NCBI GenBank assembly: GCA_015056205.1
Contig: SVGS01000027.1
Location: 1 to 35,870, forward strand
Length of the DNA: 35,870 bases
Direction of reading: 5' to 3'
Source of the DNA: Clostridiales bacterium
GTDB taxonomy: Bacteria > Bacillota > Clostridia > Christensenellales > Aristaeellaceae
Shown: one piece after another, positions 23,792 through 30,694 of the stretch
How positions within the stretch are numbered: position 1 is the stretch's first letter
Layout of the letters: every line of letters starts with the position of its first letter
Position numbers and translations under genes: made by a program
The notes under the pieces: model-generated
Databases searched by the model: none
The model's input: only the letters and a program-made list of their open reading frames with translations
Told to the model about the DNA's origin: nothing

Positions 23792-24124
23792 TTACTCAAA
23801 AGAAAACCCGTGTCTCAATATAGCTGCCCAATTCTGCCTGCTGTGCAGAAAACGAACAATACAGACGCGCTTTTCGTCTTCTGAAATAACGTAAAAGGCC
23901 AGATAATCTTTGACCGGTGTCAGGCGGATCCCCCATGCGTTCAGAACCGGATCTTTCACCAGTGGGTACTTGTCAGGAAAGGCGGAGAGATCGCTGATCC
24001 GCTTTTCCGCTTCATCCAAAAGATCATCGGCAGCCTGAGGATTCAGCAGTATGTGATCGATATAATCTGCGGCTTTATCCAGATCCGCATCCGCTGCTGC
24101 AGTGAGATAAATATCGTAATTCAT
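23792..24124 (-). CDS. RelE/ParE-family toxin
   Basis: The product is 110 aa and has the RelE/ParE fold pattern: an N-terminal two-helix section (AAADADLDKAADYIDHILLNPQAADDLLDEAEK), a central PDKYPLVKDPVL loop, and the terminal strands (RLTPVKDYLAFYVISEDEKRVCIVRFLHSRQNW) that hold the active or binding residues. RelE-type members cut ribosome-bound mRNA and ParE-type poison gyrase; I cannot decide which this is. Its ATG overlaps the antitoxin stop by 4 bp (ATGA), as usual for such pairs. Confidence 0.85.
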   Translation of the reverse strand: MNYDIYLTAAADADLDKAADYIDHILLNPQAADDLLDEAEKRISDLSAFPDKYPLVKDPVLNAWGIRLTPVKDYLAFYVISEDEKRVCIVRFLHSRQNWAAILRHGFSFE

Positions 24125-24384
24125 CTTTTTCTCCTGGCTTTAATATCAGCCATTGCGGCAGAAAACGGACGGGTGTTGCCGGACTGGATATCATCCAATC
24201 CTTTTTGAATCAAACCATACAATTCAAAACGGCCAAGCAGCTGCTCATATGCTTCTATACTCATGACAGCCAGATCGCCTTTTCCGTTTTTTGTGATAAA
24301 AACAGGCTCTCCATACCGATGGCAGAATGTGGAGATCTCATTATAGCTGTTACGCAAATCTGCGCTGGAACGGATGGTAGGCAT
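24121..24384 (-). CDS. Phd/YefM-family antitoxin
   Basis: The product is 87 aa: an N-terminal dimerisation/DNA-binding part of the Phd/YefM type (TIRSSADLRNSYNEISTFCH, GEPVFITKNGKGDLAVMSIE) and a C-terminal helical, basic toxin-binding tail (PFSAAMADIKARRKR). It neutralises the toxin encoded by the overlapping next gene and probably represses its own promoter at the inverted repeat at 24,407-24,433. GGGGAGGGT precedes the ATG. Confidence 0.85.
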   Translation of the reverse strand: MPTIRSSADLRNSYNEISTFCHRYGEPVFITKNGKGDLAVMSIEAYEQLLGRFELYGLIQKGLDDIQSGNTRPFSAAMADIKARRKR

Positions 24385-24406
24385 ATATTCACCCTCCCCT
24401 TCTTGA

Positions 24407-24442
24407 TAAAGAAATTATACATAAATTTCTTTATACCGTCAA
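24407..24442 (-). promoter_or_regulatory. Toxin-antitoxin promoter with operator-like inverted repeat
   Basis: On the minus strand TTGACG (24442-24437), 17 bp, TATAAT (24419-24414). A perfect 9-bp inverted repeat, TAAAGAAAT (24407-24415) and ATTTCTTTA (24425-24433), spans the -10 and the spacer, a good place for autorepression by the antitoxin or toxin-antitoxin complex. Confidence 0.65.
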
Positions 24443-24720
24443 CGCTGCTTTCATCAATACCGAAATAACACACCATACCCTTCATCGCTGCAATCCGGTT
24501 GACGGAACAGAAAAACATCTTTTCGCTTTCCCGGCTTTTATGATATGATTTGCGTTGATAACAGCTCCGGCCATCAGCGTCTGCCTTTGGATACTGCCGG
24601 CCGGGGTTCTGTGGAGCAAAACGCTTTGCCCGTCATTCCCTGAGGTTTGATTGCGGCGCTCAGAGGGTCCCGGGAGGATCGGTGCGGCTCAGAAAACCGC
24701 ACGGAAACAGGTTTCGGATG
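24443..24720. other. Intergenic stretch between the toxin-antitoxin promoter and the tandem repeats
   Basis: About 280 bp with no convincing gene on either strand. It has a short AT-rich, promoter-like segment around 24,538-24,552 on the plus strand and otherwise nothing I recognise. Confidence 0.5.
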
Positions 24721-24800
24721 GTTTACTGCCTGCTTTTCGTTTACTGTCCGTTTACTGTCTGTTTACTGTCACGAATTATTTTACTGTCCGTTTACTGTTC
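24721..24800. repeat. Short tandem repeats of GTTTACTGTCC
   Basis: GTTTACTG units of 10-11 bp start at 24721, 24739, 24750, 24761, 24780 (as TTTACTGTCC) and 24790. The copies are separated by 0-10 bp and vary at the last bases (TCC, TCT, TC, TTC). The array ends about 20 bp before the hairpin at 24,823. It resembles iterons or low-copy simple repeats; no replication gene is nearby. Confidence 0.75.
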
Positions 24801-24822
24801 TGCCAGGCTCAGATTATGCAGG

Positions 24823-24852
24823 GAGACAGGGGACGGGCGCGTCCCCTGTCTC
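24823..24852. repeat. GACAGGGGACG-type perfect hairpin
   Basis: GAGACAGGGGACG (24823-24835) and CGTCCCCTGTCTC (24840-24852) form a perfect 13-bp stem with a 4-nt loop, followed by TTTTTC on the plus strand. It could end plus-strand transcription, and it also lies 12 bp downstream of the stop of the minus-strand GH30 gene, where it lacks a U-run in that direction. Confidence 0.8.
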
Positions 24853-24864
24853 TTTTTCAGCCGG

Positions 24865-26415
24865 TTATTCCTGCGGAGATTCCGGGATCAGGAAGGTGGT
24901 TACGGAGTGCGGCGCCAGCATGGCGGTGAACCCGCCCGGGTCCGTATCCGGGCCCGAAAGTTCAGCCCAGTGCTCGCCGGAAGCGGCAGTGCCGCTGGTG
25001 CGGACGGCCTGCACATGGGTTCCCGCGGGTACCGCGTTTCCGAAGGCGGAAAGATCCACGCGCAGGGGGATTTCCCGGTTCTCCGCGTTCATCGCGACCA
25101 CCACCAGACGCTGACGCCGGGGGTCTTCCGCGGCGACAGCGTCTCCGTCCACGGTAAGCAGGCGGCAGCCGGGCCGGATATACCGCGTGAACTGGCCGAA
25201 GACATAATATTTCATCGTCAGGACCAGCTGCTCCCGGTCGTGATCCGCCACTGCGGTACCCCAGTAGCCGCCCTGGGTATGAACCATGCCGGAGTCCTTG
25301 CGGCCGAGGTATCCGTCTTTGCTGATATGGCTGTCGATGACCTGCCAGAGGATCCAGGCGGAAGGCGTCAGACCGTTCAGATCCGTGATGATCTCCCGGG
25401 CCAGCCAGAGGCCGGCGCCCATTTCCCCGGCGCTTTTGCCGAGAGTTTCACCGCCGTCCACCTCGGACATCCAGAGGTTTTTGCCCTTCGCGAGTGCCTT
25501 TCGGCGCAGGGCGTCCCGGCCTGAACCGGAATACGCATGGGTATCCACCCGGCTGACGGCTTCCAGCGCTTCCGGGGAAAGCATGGAGAGCGATGCGGCC
25601 TGCAGGTCGATGCTGGTTTCATCTGTTCCGGCAAGCAGGATATCCCCCAGGCCTTTTTCCCGGAGCTTCGCGGCTGTGGCCGTGAGAATCCGGGACTGGC
25701 TTACGCCGGGATCGAAATGGCAGCCCTCCTGCTTCGGGCTGTAGGCCTGCCAGTAGGCGGTATTCGGCTCGTTCATGGGGGAAAGGCTCTGGAAACGGAT
25801 GTTCCATTCGGAGCTGAAATGCCCGGCCACATCCGCCAGGTATCGGGCGAAGGCGTCATACGCGTCGTCGCGAAGGTTGTTCCTGGAAGGCGTCACGGAT
25901 CCGGAGGAGCAGCCGGAGACGGTCATGAAATACGGCGGAGAATTGGAGAAGGCCTCCACGATCATCTCTTCCCCGGCCTGCAGACAGGCGGACAGCACAT
26001 TCCGCTGGTTTGCGTCCTGTGTCCAGTCATACTCCCAGGTATAGGTCCCGGATGCTTCGTCAACGACCGGGTTTTTCCAGAATCCCGGCATCATGGAATC
26101 GGTCCGGGTGATGTGATTGTGCGTCGGATCATCCCCGCCGCCGATATTGTAGCGGAGGATGTTCAGCCCAAGACCGCTTTCCGGGTCACAGAAGGCGTCC
26201 GCGGCCAGGCGGGTCAGGACATCCGAATAGCCGATCCGGTTGGCCCACCAGCACAGGCTGGTGCCCCAGCCCTCAAACACGCCGCCGTTGACTTCGGACG
26301 CGTTCCGGGGATCCAGGGTGACGGTTCGGTCAGCTTTTCCGCCGGCGGGCCCGGCGCAGGCGGAAAGCAGGCAGCCCGTCATCACCAGGGTCATGCATTT
26401 TCTCAGTTTATTCAT
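24865..26415 (-). CDS. GH30-family glycoside hydrolase lipoprotein (endo-beta-1,6-galactanase type)
   Basis: The product is about 516 aa from the start at 26415, with AAGGAG upstream; the longer frame to 26490 has no ribosome site. The signal peptide ends in lipobox LSAC with Cys20, so it is membrane-anchored. The TIM barrel begins FEGWGTSLCWWA and contains LRYNIGGGDDP, FSNSPPYFMTVSG, SPMNEPN with the acid/base Glu216 and LWMSEVDGG with the nucleophile Glu318; a beta domain follows (IRPGCRLLTVDG...RRQRLVVVAMNAEN). This arrangement fits GH30 endo-1,6-beta-galactanases, and it probably attacks arabinogalactan side chains of plant polysaccharides at the cell surface. It appears single, in line with the other plant-polymer and sugar genes of the region. 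Confidence 0.88.
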   Translation of the reverse strand: MNKLRKCMTLVMTGCLLSACAGPAGGKADRTVTLDPRNASEVNGGVFEGWGTSLCWWANRIGYSDVLTRLAADAFCDPESGLGLNILRYNIGGGDDPTHNHITRTDSMMPGFWKNPVVDEASGTYTWEYDWTQDANQRNVLSACLQAGEEMIVEAFSNSPPYFMTVSGCSSGSVTPSRNNLRDDAYDAFARYLADVAGHFSSEWNIRFQSLSPMNEPNTAYWQAYSPKQEGCHFDPGVSQSRILTATAAKLREKGLGDILLAGTDETSIDLQAASLSMLSPEALEAVSRVDTHAYSGSGRDALRRKALAKGKNLWMSEVDGGETLGKSAGEMGAGLWLAREIITDLNGLTPSAWILWQVIDSHISKDGYLGRKDSGMVHTQGGYWGTAVADHDREQLVLTMKYYVFGQFTRYIRPGCRLLTVDGDAVAAEDPRRQRLVVVAMNAENREIPLRVDLSAFGNAVPAGTHVQAVRTSGTAASGEHWAELSGPDTDPGGFTAMLAPHSVTTFLIPESPQE

Positions 26416-26503
26416 GAACCGTATATCTCCTTTTCCATCTCTTTTCCATCCATCCGGACGGCGACGGGTTATTATACCATGCGATCTCACTCCTGTCCCC
26501 TGG

Positions 26504-26656
26504 TCAGCGGGTTTTGCCTGTCCGAAACGGGGTCAGGCGGAAAAGCCCGTGCCGGTTGCAATAGGCATAAAGGCTGCTGACACGGCGGCGCCTGAACCGC
26601 GCTTCGGCGTTGCCTTCCGGGTAAAGCTTCACGATCTGCACCCCCTGATCCGACAT
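26504..26656 (-). pseudogene. Superoxide reductase (desulfoferrodoxin) C-terminal fragment
   Basis: A 50-codon frame (MSDQGVQIVKLYPEGNAEAR... SSLYAYCNRHGLFRL) resembles the last 45 residues of superoxide reductases, including VTDQGxQ, LxPxxxPxAxF and the metal-ligand motif CNxHG (Cys and His of the catalytic Fe site). The N-terminal half, with the other His ligands, is missing, so the gene is a remnant. There is no ribosome site before its ATG. It sits back-to-back with a plus-strand remnant at 26,638, so the breakpoint is near 26,650. Confidence 0.5.
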
Positions 26657-27103
26657 TGCCGCAGGCGGGGATCGGTTACCAGCTGCTGCGCTGGGGCAGG
26701 CTCAACGATGACGAAGAAGCGGTTGAAAAAGGCCTGGGGATTCTGAATTTCTGGGCGGAGCATACCATGACGGACGCGGGATTCCCGCGGCTGTGGGTCC
26801 ATCTTTCCGCCCATCAGAGCGAACCGCAGCCGCTGTGGGTGCGTCAGATCGGCGACGGCCTGGAGGCGGTTCTGGACGCTTATGTTTTTGAGAAGAAGCG
26901 TGGTATCCTGCATGAAAGCTGGCTGCATGTGTATCAGGGCTTCGAATACCGGGGCGGCCCCTGTGATACGTCCGATATCATGGATAAGGAATCCGGCATC
27001 GCGCTTCTTTGATACCTTCGGCGCTCATGAGATCGCTGATATTGAAAAACTGCCGCTTGAGGAGCGGCAGGCAAGGAACAGGATCTACGATGAGTACGCG
27101 TAG
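26638..27103 (+). pseudogene. Enzyme remnant of unknown family (helical-barrel-glycosidase-like), frameshifted
   Basis: The first frame reads DPTLPQAGIGYQLLRWGRL, NFWAEHTMTDAGFPRLWVH and RQIGDGLEAVLDAYVFEKK and stops at 27012; coding-like sequence then goes on in the next frame (FDTFGAHEIADIEKLPLEER) to 27103. It has no start codon with a ribosome site and no complete domain. The alternating helical pattern with WxxxTMTDxGFPR suggests a six-hairpin glycosidase-like fold, but I do not recognise the family. It looks like a decayed gene missing both ends. Confidence 0.45.
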
Positions 27104-27147
27104 GGGATCTCCTTCTGTCATCATGCAGGGGAATAGATCAGGAACAG

Positions 27148-27840
27148 TCACGGAACAGGGCAACGGTCTTTTTTCCGGAGAAACGGTATCACTCTGTTTT
27201 TAAAGCCGCTTTCGGGAGGACAGGGGACTCCGCGGGCATGGGTGCTCTCCGCGCCAGTTCCAGCCGTGTACAGTTCATCCCCGCCACCGTTCGGTGAGTG
27301 ATCGTCTGGCTGATTTTGCAGCAGCTTCATCTCCTCTGCCTGGAAAGCAGGCCCGAGCGTCCTGAAATCAATCACCATCCGGTCCGGATAGATCCGGGCG
27401 CTGATATCCGCGTAATCCTTTATTTTCCGGGCCTCCAGAACGTTCAGCAGCAGTTCTTCCACCGCGAATGCGCTGATCGCCGCGTTCCGGGGCTCCATGC
27501 CGTTCTGTTCACACATGGTCTGGAATTTATGCCCGAAACGGGCGATCTCATTCCTGCTCAGACCCAGGGACGCATTGATCGTCTGCAGCGCCTTCTGCTC
27601 CCGCGGAATCAACAGCAGTCCGTGCAGCTGCCCGCCTGAGGTGCGAACCATCCGCCGGTTCATAACGAATGTGAAAATCAGCAGCAGCATGGAGGAAACC
27701 GGATTGGCCCACCACAGCGCTGCTCCGCCCAGCATCGTGCACAGCAGGTAAATACCGTTCGTGATGATGACTGCGATTGTCAGTTTGATCTCATAGGACC
27801 GCAGGTTCAGGATTTTCAGGTAGTTCCGGAACAGCAGGTA
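27148..27840 (-). pseudogene. Fragment of a membrane protein with a HATPase (histidine-kinase-like ATPase) domain
   Basis: The frame is open back to an in-frame stop at 27841-27843, with no start. It holds membrane segments (KLTIAVIITNGIYLLCTMLGGA; NPVSSMLLLIFTFVMN), a linker, and the start of an anti-sigma-factor-like HATPase domain (GHKFQTMCEQNGMEPRNAAI, SAFAVEELLLNVLEA). The domain stops being recognisable after DFRTLGPAFQ, so the ATP-lid motifs are missing and the C-terminus looks frame-shifted. It resembles MATE-like or other membrane proteins with a C-terminal HATPase_c_2 domain, broken at both ends. Confidence 0.5.
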
Positions 27841-27897
27841 TCAGCGTGATAAAGAGGCTGTCTTGCTGTGGATCGAGGGGTAATTTCCCTGGAATTG

Positions 27898-29310
27898 TTA
27901 CTGATTTTGTTTTCTGGCGCGTGGCTGAAACATGTCTTCCGGCGTAACCAGATGAATGTGCGGATCATGAATGGCACATACCTCCTCCGTAAAGCCAGAT
28001 CGGGAAACGAGGTAATAATCAATCACATCATATTGAGCGAAAAGGGAAAGACTTTCACGCATGTGATCAAGCATAGCCATACTGAACGGCGCCTTTCGGT
28101 ACTTGCATTCCACGGCCAGCAGGTGATTATTCTGTTTTCCGATCCCCTCCGCCAGGCCATCCAGCTCAACAGAGCGGCCGATCCGGGAATTTTCAACATT
28201 GTAATTACGAATCGGCCCATAATACACAGGTAGTTGTCCATTCCGATTCTGCTCTTCCAACCAGAGCAGGGCTACATCTTCAAAGGATCGGGCAGTGAAA
28301 TCCCGGATTCCGTCCAGATTCTCCCGAAAAAGCACTTCCCCAAAACCATTCTGAATCACGTCCCGCTGGTCAAAGATGAACCGATACCAGAAGCGGAGCA
28401 GGCTGTCTGCCACAGCATAGTAATTGGTTTTCTTGTTTCGGATGAAGGATTCGCGCCGCTCTAACACCTGCATCTGCACGAGCGATGACAGATATTTCGC
28501 CACATAATTATTCTCGACGCCGACAGCTTCTGCAATTTCCTTGCTGAAGCGCTTACCCAGTGCGACAGCCTGCAGGATCGAATTGTACATGTTCTGCTCT
28601 GAGACACCGACCGGCATGATCTTTTCCGGCGCATCCAGCAGGGTTCCATATTTGCTGTAGAGAAGCTGACGGACATTATCCTGAAAAGAAATCGAGCGAT
28701 CAATCATGCCAAGATAGAAGGGGTGCGGTCCAAAGAGACCGAGATACTGAACCTGCTCTTCGATGGTTCTGTCTTCCACAAAGGTCTTAGCTTCATGGAA
28801 GGGCATTTTCTCCAGATGAATCTGAAAAGTGGCACGCTGATAAAGTGGATCATTCCGGTTGTTCAGGATTTCTTCCATGAAGGATACATTACTGCCCGAG
28901 AGAATCAGTATCAACTGGGCTTGCCTGAAGGCGTCATCCACAAAAAATTGCAGCAGGGACAGAAGGGACTGGTTCTTCTGGCACAGGTAGGCAATCTCAT
29001 CGATGATCAAAATCATCCGTTGGCTTCTCGCATCCGTCGCAATGCTCTCAAAGGCATCAGCAAATGTATTATAGCGCACATGCTCATCCATTCCCCGGAA
29101 GCGGCGGTATTCGCGGCTGAAGGCGGTGAGGTTGTCTTTTTCATCGGCCTTGCGCGCCTGATAATAAAAAGCCCTTTTCCCTTTGATGAATTCCTGAAGC
29201 ATAGTCGTTTTGCCGATGCGACGGGTTCCATAGACTACGCCGAATTCAAACCGGCCGCTTGCCCAGCGCCTTTCCAGCTCGGCCAGCTCAGATTCTCTTC
29301 CGACAAACAT
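27898..29310 (-). CDS. AAA ATPase (Archaeal_ATPase/DUF234 family)
   Basis: The product is 470 aa. The P-loop domain has Walker A GTRRIGKTTML and Walker B MILIIDEIAYL, with the sensor-like LILSGSN. A winged-helix-like section follows (SILQAVALGKRFSKEIAEAVG, NNYVAKYLSSLVQMQVLERR), and the C-terminal DUF234 domain has PD-(D/E)xK-like residues: SVELDGLAEG...HLLAVECKYRKA. Such proteins are abundant in archaea and anaerobic bacteria; their function is mostly unknown, and a nuclease-type or defence role has been proposed. Its start is fixed at MFVGRESELAELERR, the usual N-terminus of the family. A TTGACA promoter with palindromic sites stands upstream, so it is a single-gene unit with its own control. 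Confidence 0.85.
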   Translation of the reverse strand: MFVGRESELAELERRWASGRFEFGVVYGTRRIGKTTMLQEFIKGKRAFYYQARKADEKDNLTAFSREYRRFRGMDEHVRYNTFADAFESIATDARSQRMILIIDEIAYLCQKNQSLLSLLQFFVDDAFRQAQLILILSGSNVSFMEEILNNRNDPLYQRATFQIHLEKMPFHEAKTFVEDRTIEEQVQYLGLFGPHPFYLGMIDRSISFQDNVRQLLYSKYGTLLDAPEKIMPVGVSEQNMYNSILQAVALGKRFSKEIAEAVGVENNYVAKYLSSLVQMQVLERRESFIRNKKTNYYAVADSLLRFWYRFIFDQRDVIQNGFGEVLFRENLDGIRDFTARSFEDVALLWLEEQNRNGQLPVYYGPIRNYNVENSRIGRSVELDGLAEGIGKQNNHLLAVECKYRKAPFSMAMLDHMRESLSLFAQYDVIDYYLVSRSGFTEEVCAIHDPHIHLVTPEDMFQPRARKQNQ

Positions 29311-29341
29311 GCTTTTTCTCCCAAGCTATTTAATCAACCGG

Positions 29342-29398
29342 CAAGTTGTCAACTTGCAAGTTGATAATATTGTATTCGACAGAGGCGTCCTTGTCAAG
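29342..29398 (-). promoter_or_regulatory. Promoter with overlapping palindromic operator of the AAA ATPase gene
   Basis: On the minus strand TTGACA (29398-29393), 18 bp, TACAAT (29374-29369). Just downstream, TCAACTTGCAAGTTGA (29349-29364) is a perfect 16-bp palindrome, overlapped by a 7-1-7 palindrome CAAGTTG-T-CAACTTG (29342-29356), so three CAACTTG half sites stand in tandem. It is a good candidate for binding of a dimeric repressor at the start of transcription. Confidence 0.65.
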
Positions 29399-29404
29399 CA
29401 TGCA

Positions 29405-29592
29405 ATCCAGTTCCAGAAAAGCCGTGAATTCAGAAAGCAGAACGGGTCACTTATCTGACCCATTTCTGACCCAATAATTCCATATATTGCTGACTTGCTT
29501 TGCACACGTAATAATACAAAGCAGGACGCTCTGTAATGAAAATAATGAGTCCAGAAAAAAAGTGGGTCAAAAGTTGGCCACGAGGCAAAAAG
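29405..29592. other. Intergenic stretch with TGACCC/GGGTCA repeats
   Basis: No gene seen. TGACCC or its complement GGGTCA occurs at 29444-29449, 29456-29461, 29468-29473 and near 29,563; the first two form a 6-bp hairpin. The frame on the minus strand is open for only short lengths. May be a decayed mobile-element edge. Confidence 0.4.
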
Positions 29593-29634
29593 AAAACCCG
29601 GATCCCATTGAAAAATAAGGGAATCCGGGTTTTT
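29593..29634. terminator. Bidirectional Rho-independent terminator
   Basis: AAAACCCGGAT (29593-29603) pairs with ATCCGGGTTTT (29623-29633), and CCC (29604-29606) with GGG (29619-29621), with one bulged A. U-rich tracts flank it on both strands. No intact plus-strand gene ends here; on the minus strand it can follow the sugar operon. Confidence 0.75.
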
Positions 29635-29824
29635 GGCAATCATTCCCACTCGCTCCAGGCAAAGCCATTCTAAGCGATTTTGTTAGGCCTATTTAGCTCC
29701 TATTATCCACATTCGTCATATTCCATCCTTTGGGATGGGCTATCCGACTTTGTGTTGCCAAAGTGTTGCCACGCTTGACAACCTTAGGATATCAGAGAAT
29801 GACATGAAAATCAAGCATATTCGT
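29635..29824. other. Intergenic stretch downstream of the aldolase, possible integration scar
   Basis: No gene is seen. A short minus-strand frame ends WSEWE just before the terminator, like the last codons of a lost gene. Direct repeats GTGGCAACAC and TTGGCAACAC sit at about 29,754-29,773 (minus strand). A mobile-element insertion or excision here is possible but not shown. Confidence 0.3.
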
Positions 29825-30679
29825 TTATTTCTGTAGTGTAAGTATCTTTCCCGAAAAAACTCGCATGGCTTTGTCCGCATCTGCTTCCATGGCGTTTTGA
29901 GCCGCCAGAGCCAGATCGTGGAAGAAGGTCACGTCTTCCTTTTCCAGCAGTTCTTTGACCGCGGTCACACCCGCCTTGGACATATAGCTGTAATAGTTGA
30001 TCTTGCGCAGGCCGTTTTGAATGCCGGTGCGGTAATCCTCGGGTGATACCCCGCTGCCGCCGTGCATCACCAGGGGCAAGCCGGTCTTTTCCGCAATGAC
30101 CTTCACCCGCTCCAGATCCAGCACGGGCTTGGATTTGTAGATGCCGTGGGCCGTGCCGAAGGAGGGGGCCAGGGCGTCGATGCCCGTTTCCTTGCAGAAA
30201 ACGACAGCTTGATCAGGATCGGTGTAAACGGGGCCGCTGCCAGCGGAAGCACCGCCCTCCCGGGAGGCCAGCGCGCCTAATTCCGCTTCCACGCCGCAAT
30301 TGTAGTTTTTCGCCAGGACGACGGCTTTCTTGGTGTTCGCCAAGTTTTCCTCGTAGGGCAGCAGACTGCCGTCGTACATGACGCCGGTGAAGCCGATGTC
30401 CAGGGCCTGCTGCATATAGGAAAGGGTTTCGCAGTGATCCAGATGCACGCAGACGGGTATCTTTGCCTGCTTTGCTTTTTCCACCATCACCGGGCCGATG
30501 ACAGCTAAGGGAGCCACAGGCTCATGGAGCTCGGCGTGGGAAAGAATCACCGGCACGTTCAAGCGCTCCGCGGCGTTCAAAACGGCATTGATACACTCCA
30601 GATTGGGGGTATTGAACGCACCCACCGCGCACTTTTTTTCTTCCGCTAATTTCAGAATTTCTACCAGATTGACAAGCAT
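29825..30679 (-). CDS. Class II fructose-bisphosphate/ketose-bisphosphate aldolase family protein
   Basis: The product is 284 aa with the Zn-dependent class II aldolase motifs: VCVHLDHCETLSYMQQALD with the Zn His, GFTGVMYDGS, VEAELGALAS, SFGTAHGIYK and LVMHGGSGVS with the second Zn His. The length and sequence resemble the KbaY/GatY/Fba type, which cut ketose phosphates into dihydroxyacetone phosphate and an aldehyde. As the last gene of the operon it would act on the product of the FGGY kinase. The exact sugar is unknown. AGGAGG precedes the ATG, 15 bp after the kinase stop. Confidence 0.88.
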   Translation of the reverse strand: MLVNLVEILKLAEEKKCAVGAFNTPNLECINAVLNAAERLNVPVILSHAELHEPVAPLAVIGPVMVEKAKQAKIPVCVHLDHCETLSYMQQALDIGFTGVMYDGSLLPYEENLANTKKAVVLAKNYNCGVEAELGALASREGGASAGSGPVYTDPDQAVVFCKETGIDALAPSFGTAHGIYKSKPVLDLERVKVIAEKTGLPLVMHGGSGVSPEDYRTGIQNGLRKINYYSYMSKAGVTAVKELLEKEDVTFFHDLALAAQNAMEADADKAMRVFSGKILTLQK

Positions 30680-30694
30680 GACTTTCTCCTCCTG

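Noticed and set aside
24721..24800. CRISPR-like array
   Set aside because: Repeat units of 10-11 bp follow one another almost without spacers.
24823..24852. Hairpin as a terminator of the GH30 gene
   Set aside because: It lies at the right place but on the minus strand it is followed by CCTGC, not by T; the U-run is on the other strand, so it is listed as a repeat.
26882..27103. Separate small gene of 73 codons
   Set aside because: Its first half lies in the wrong frame relative to the adjoining remnant and only the last 30 codons look coding; treated as the frame-shifted end of one remnant.
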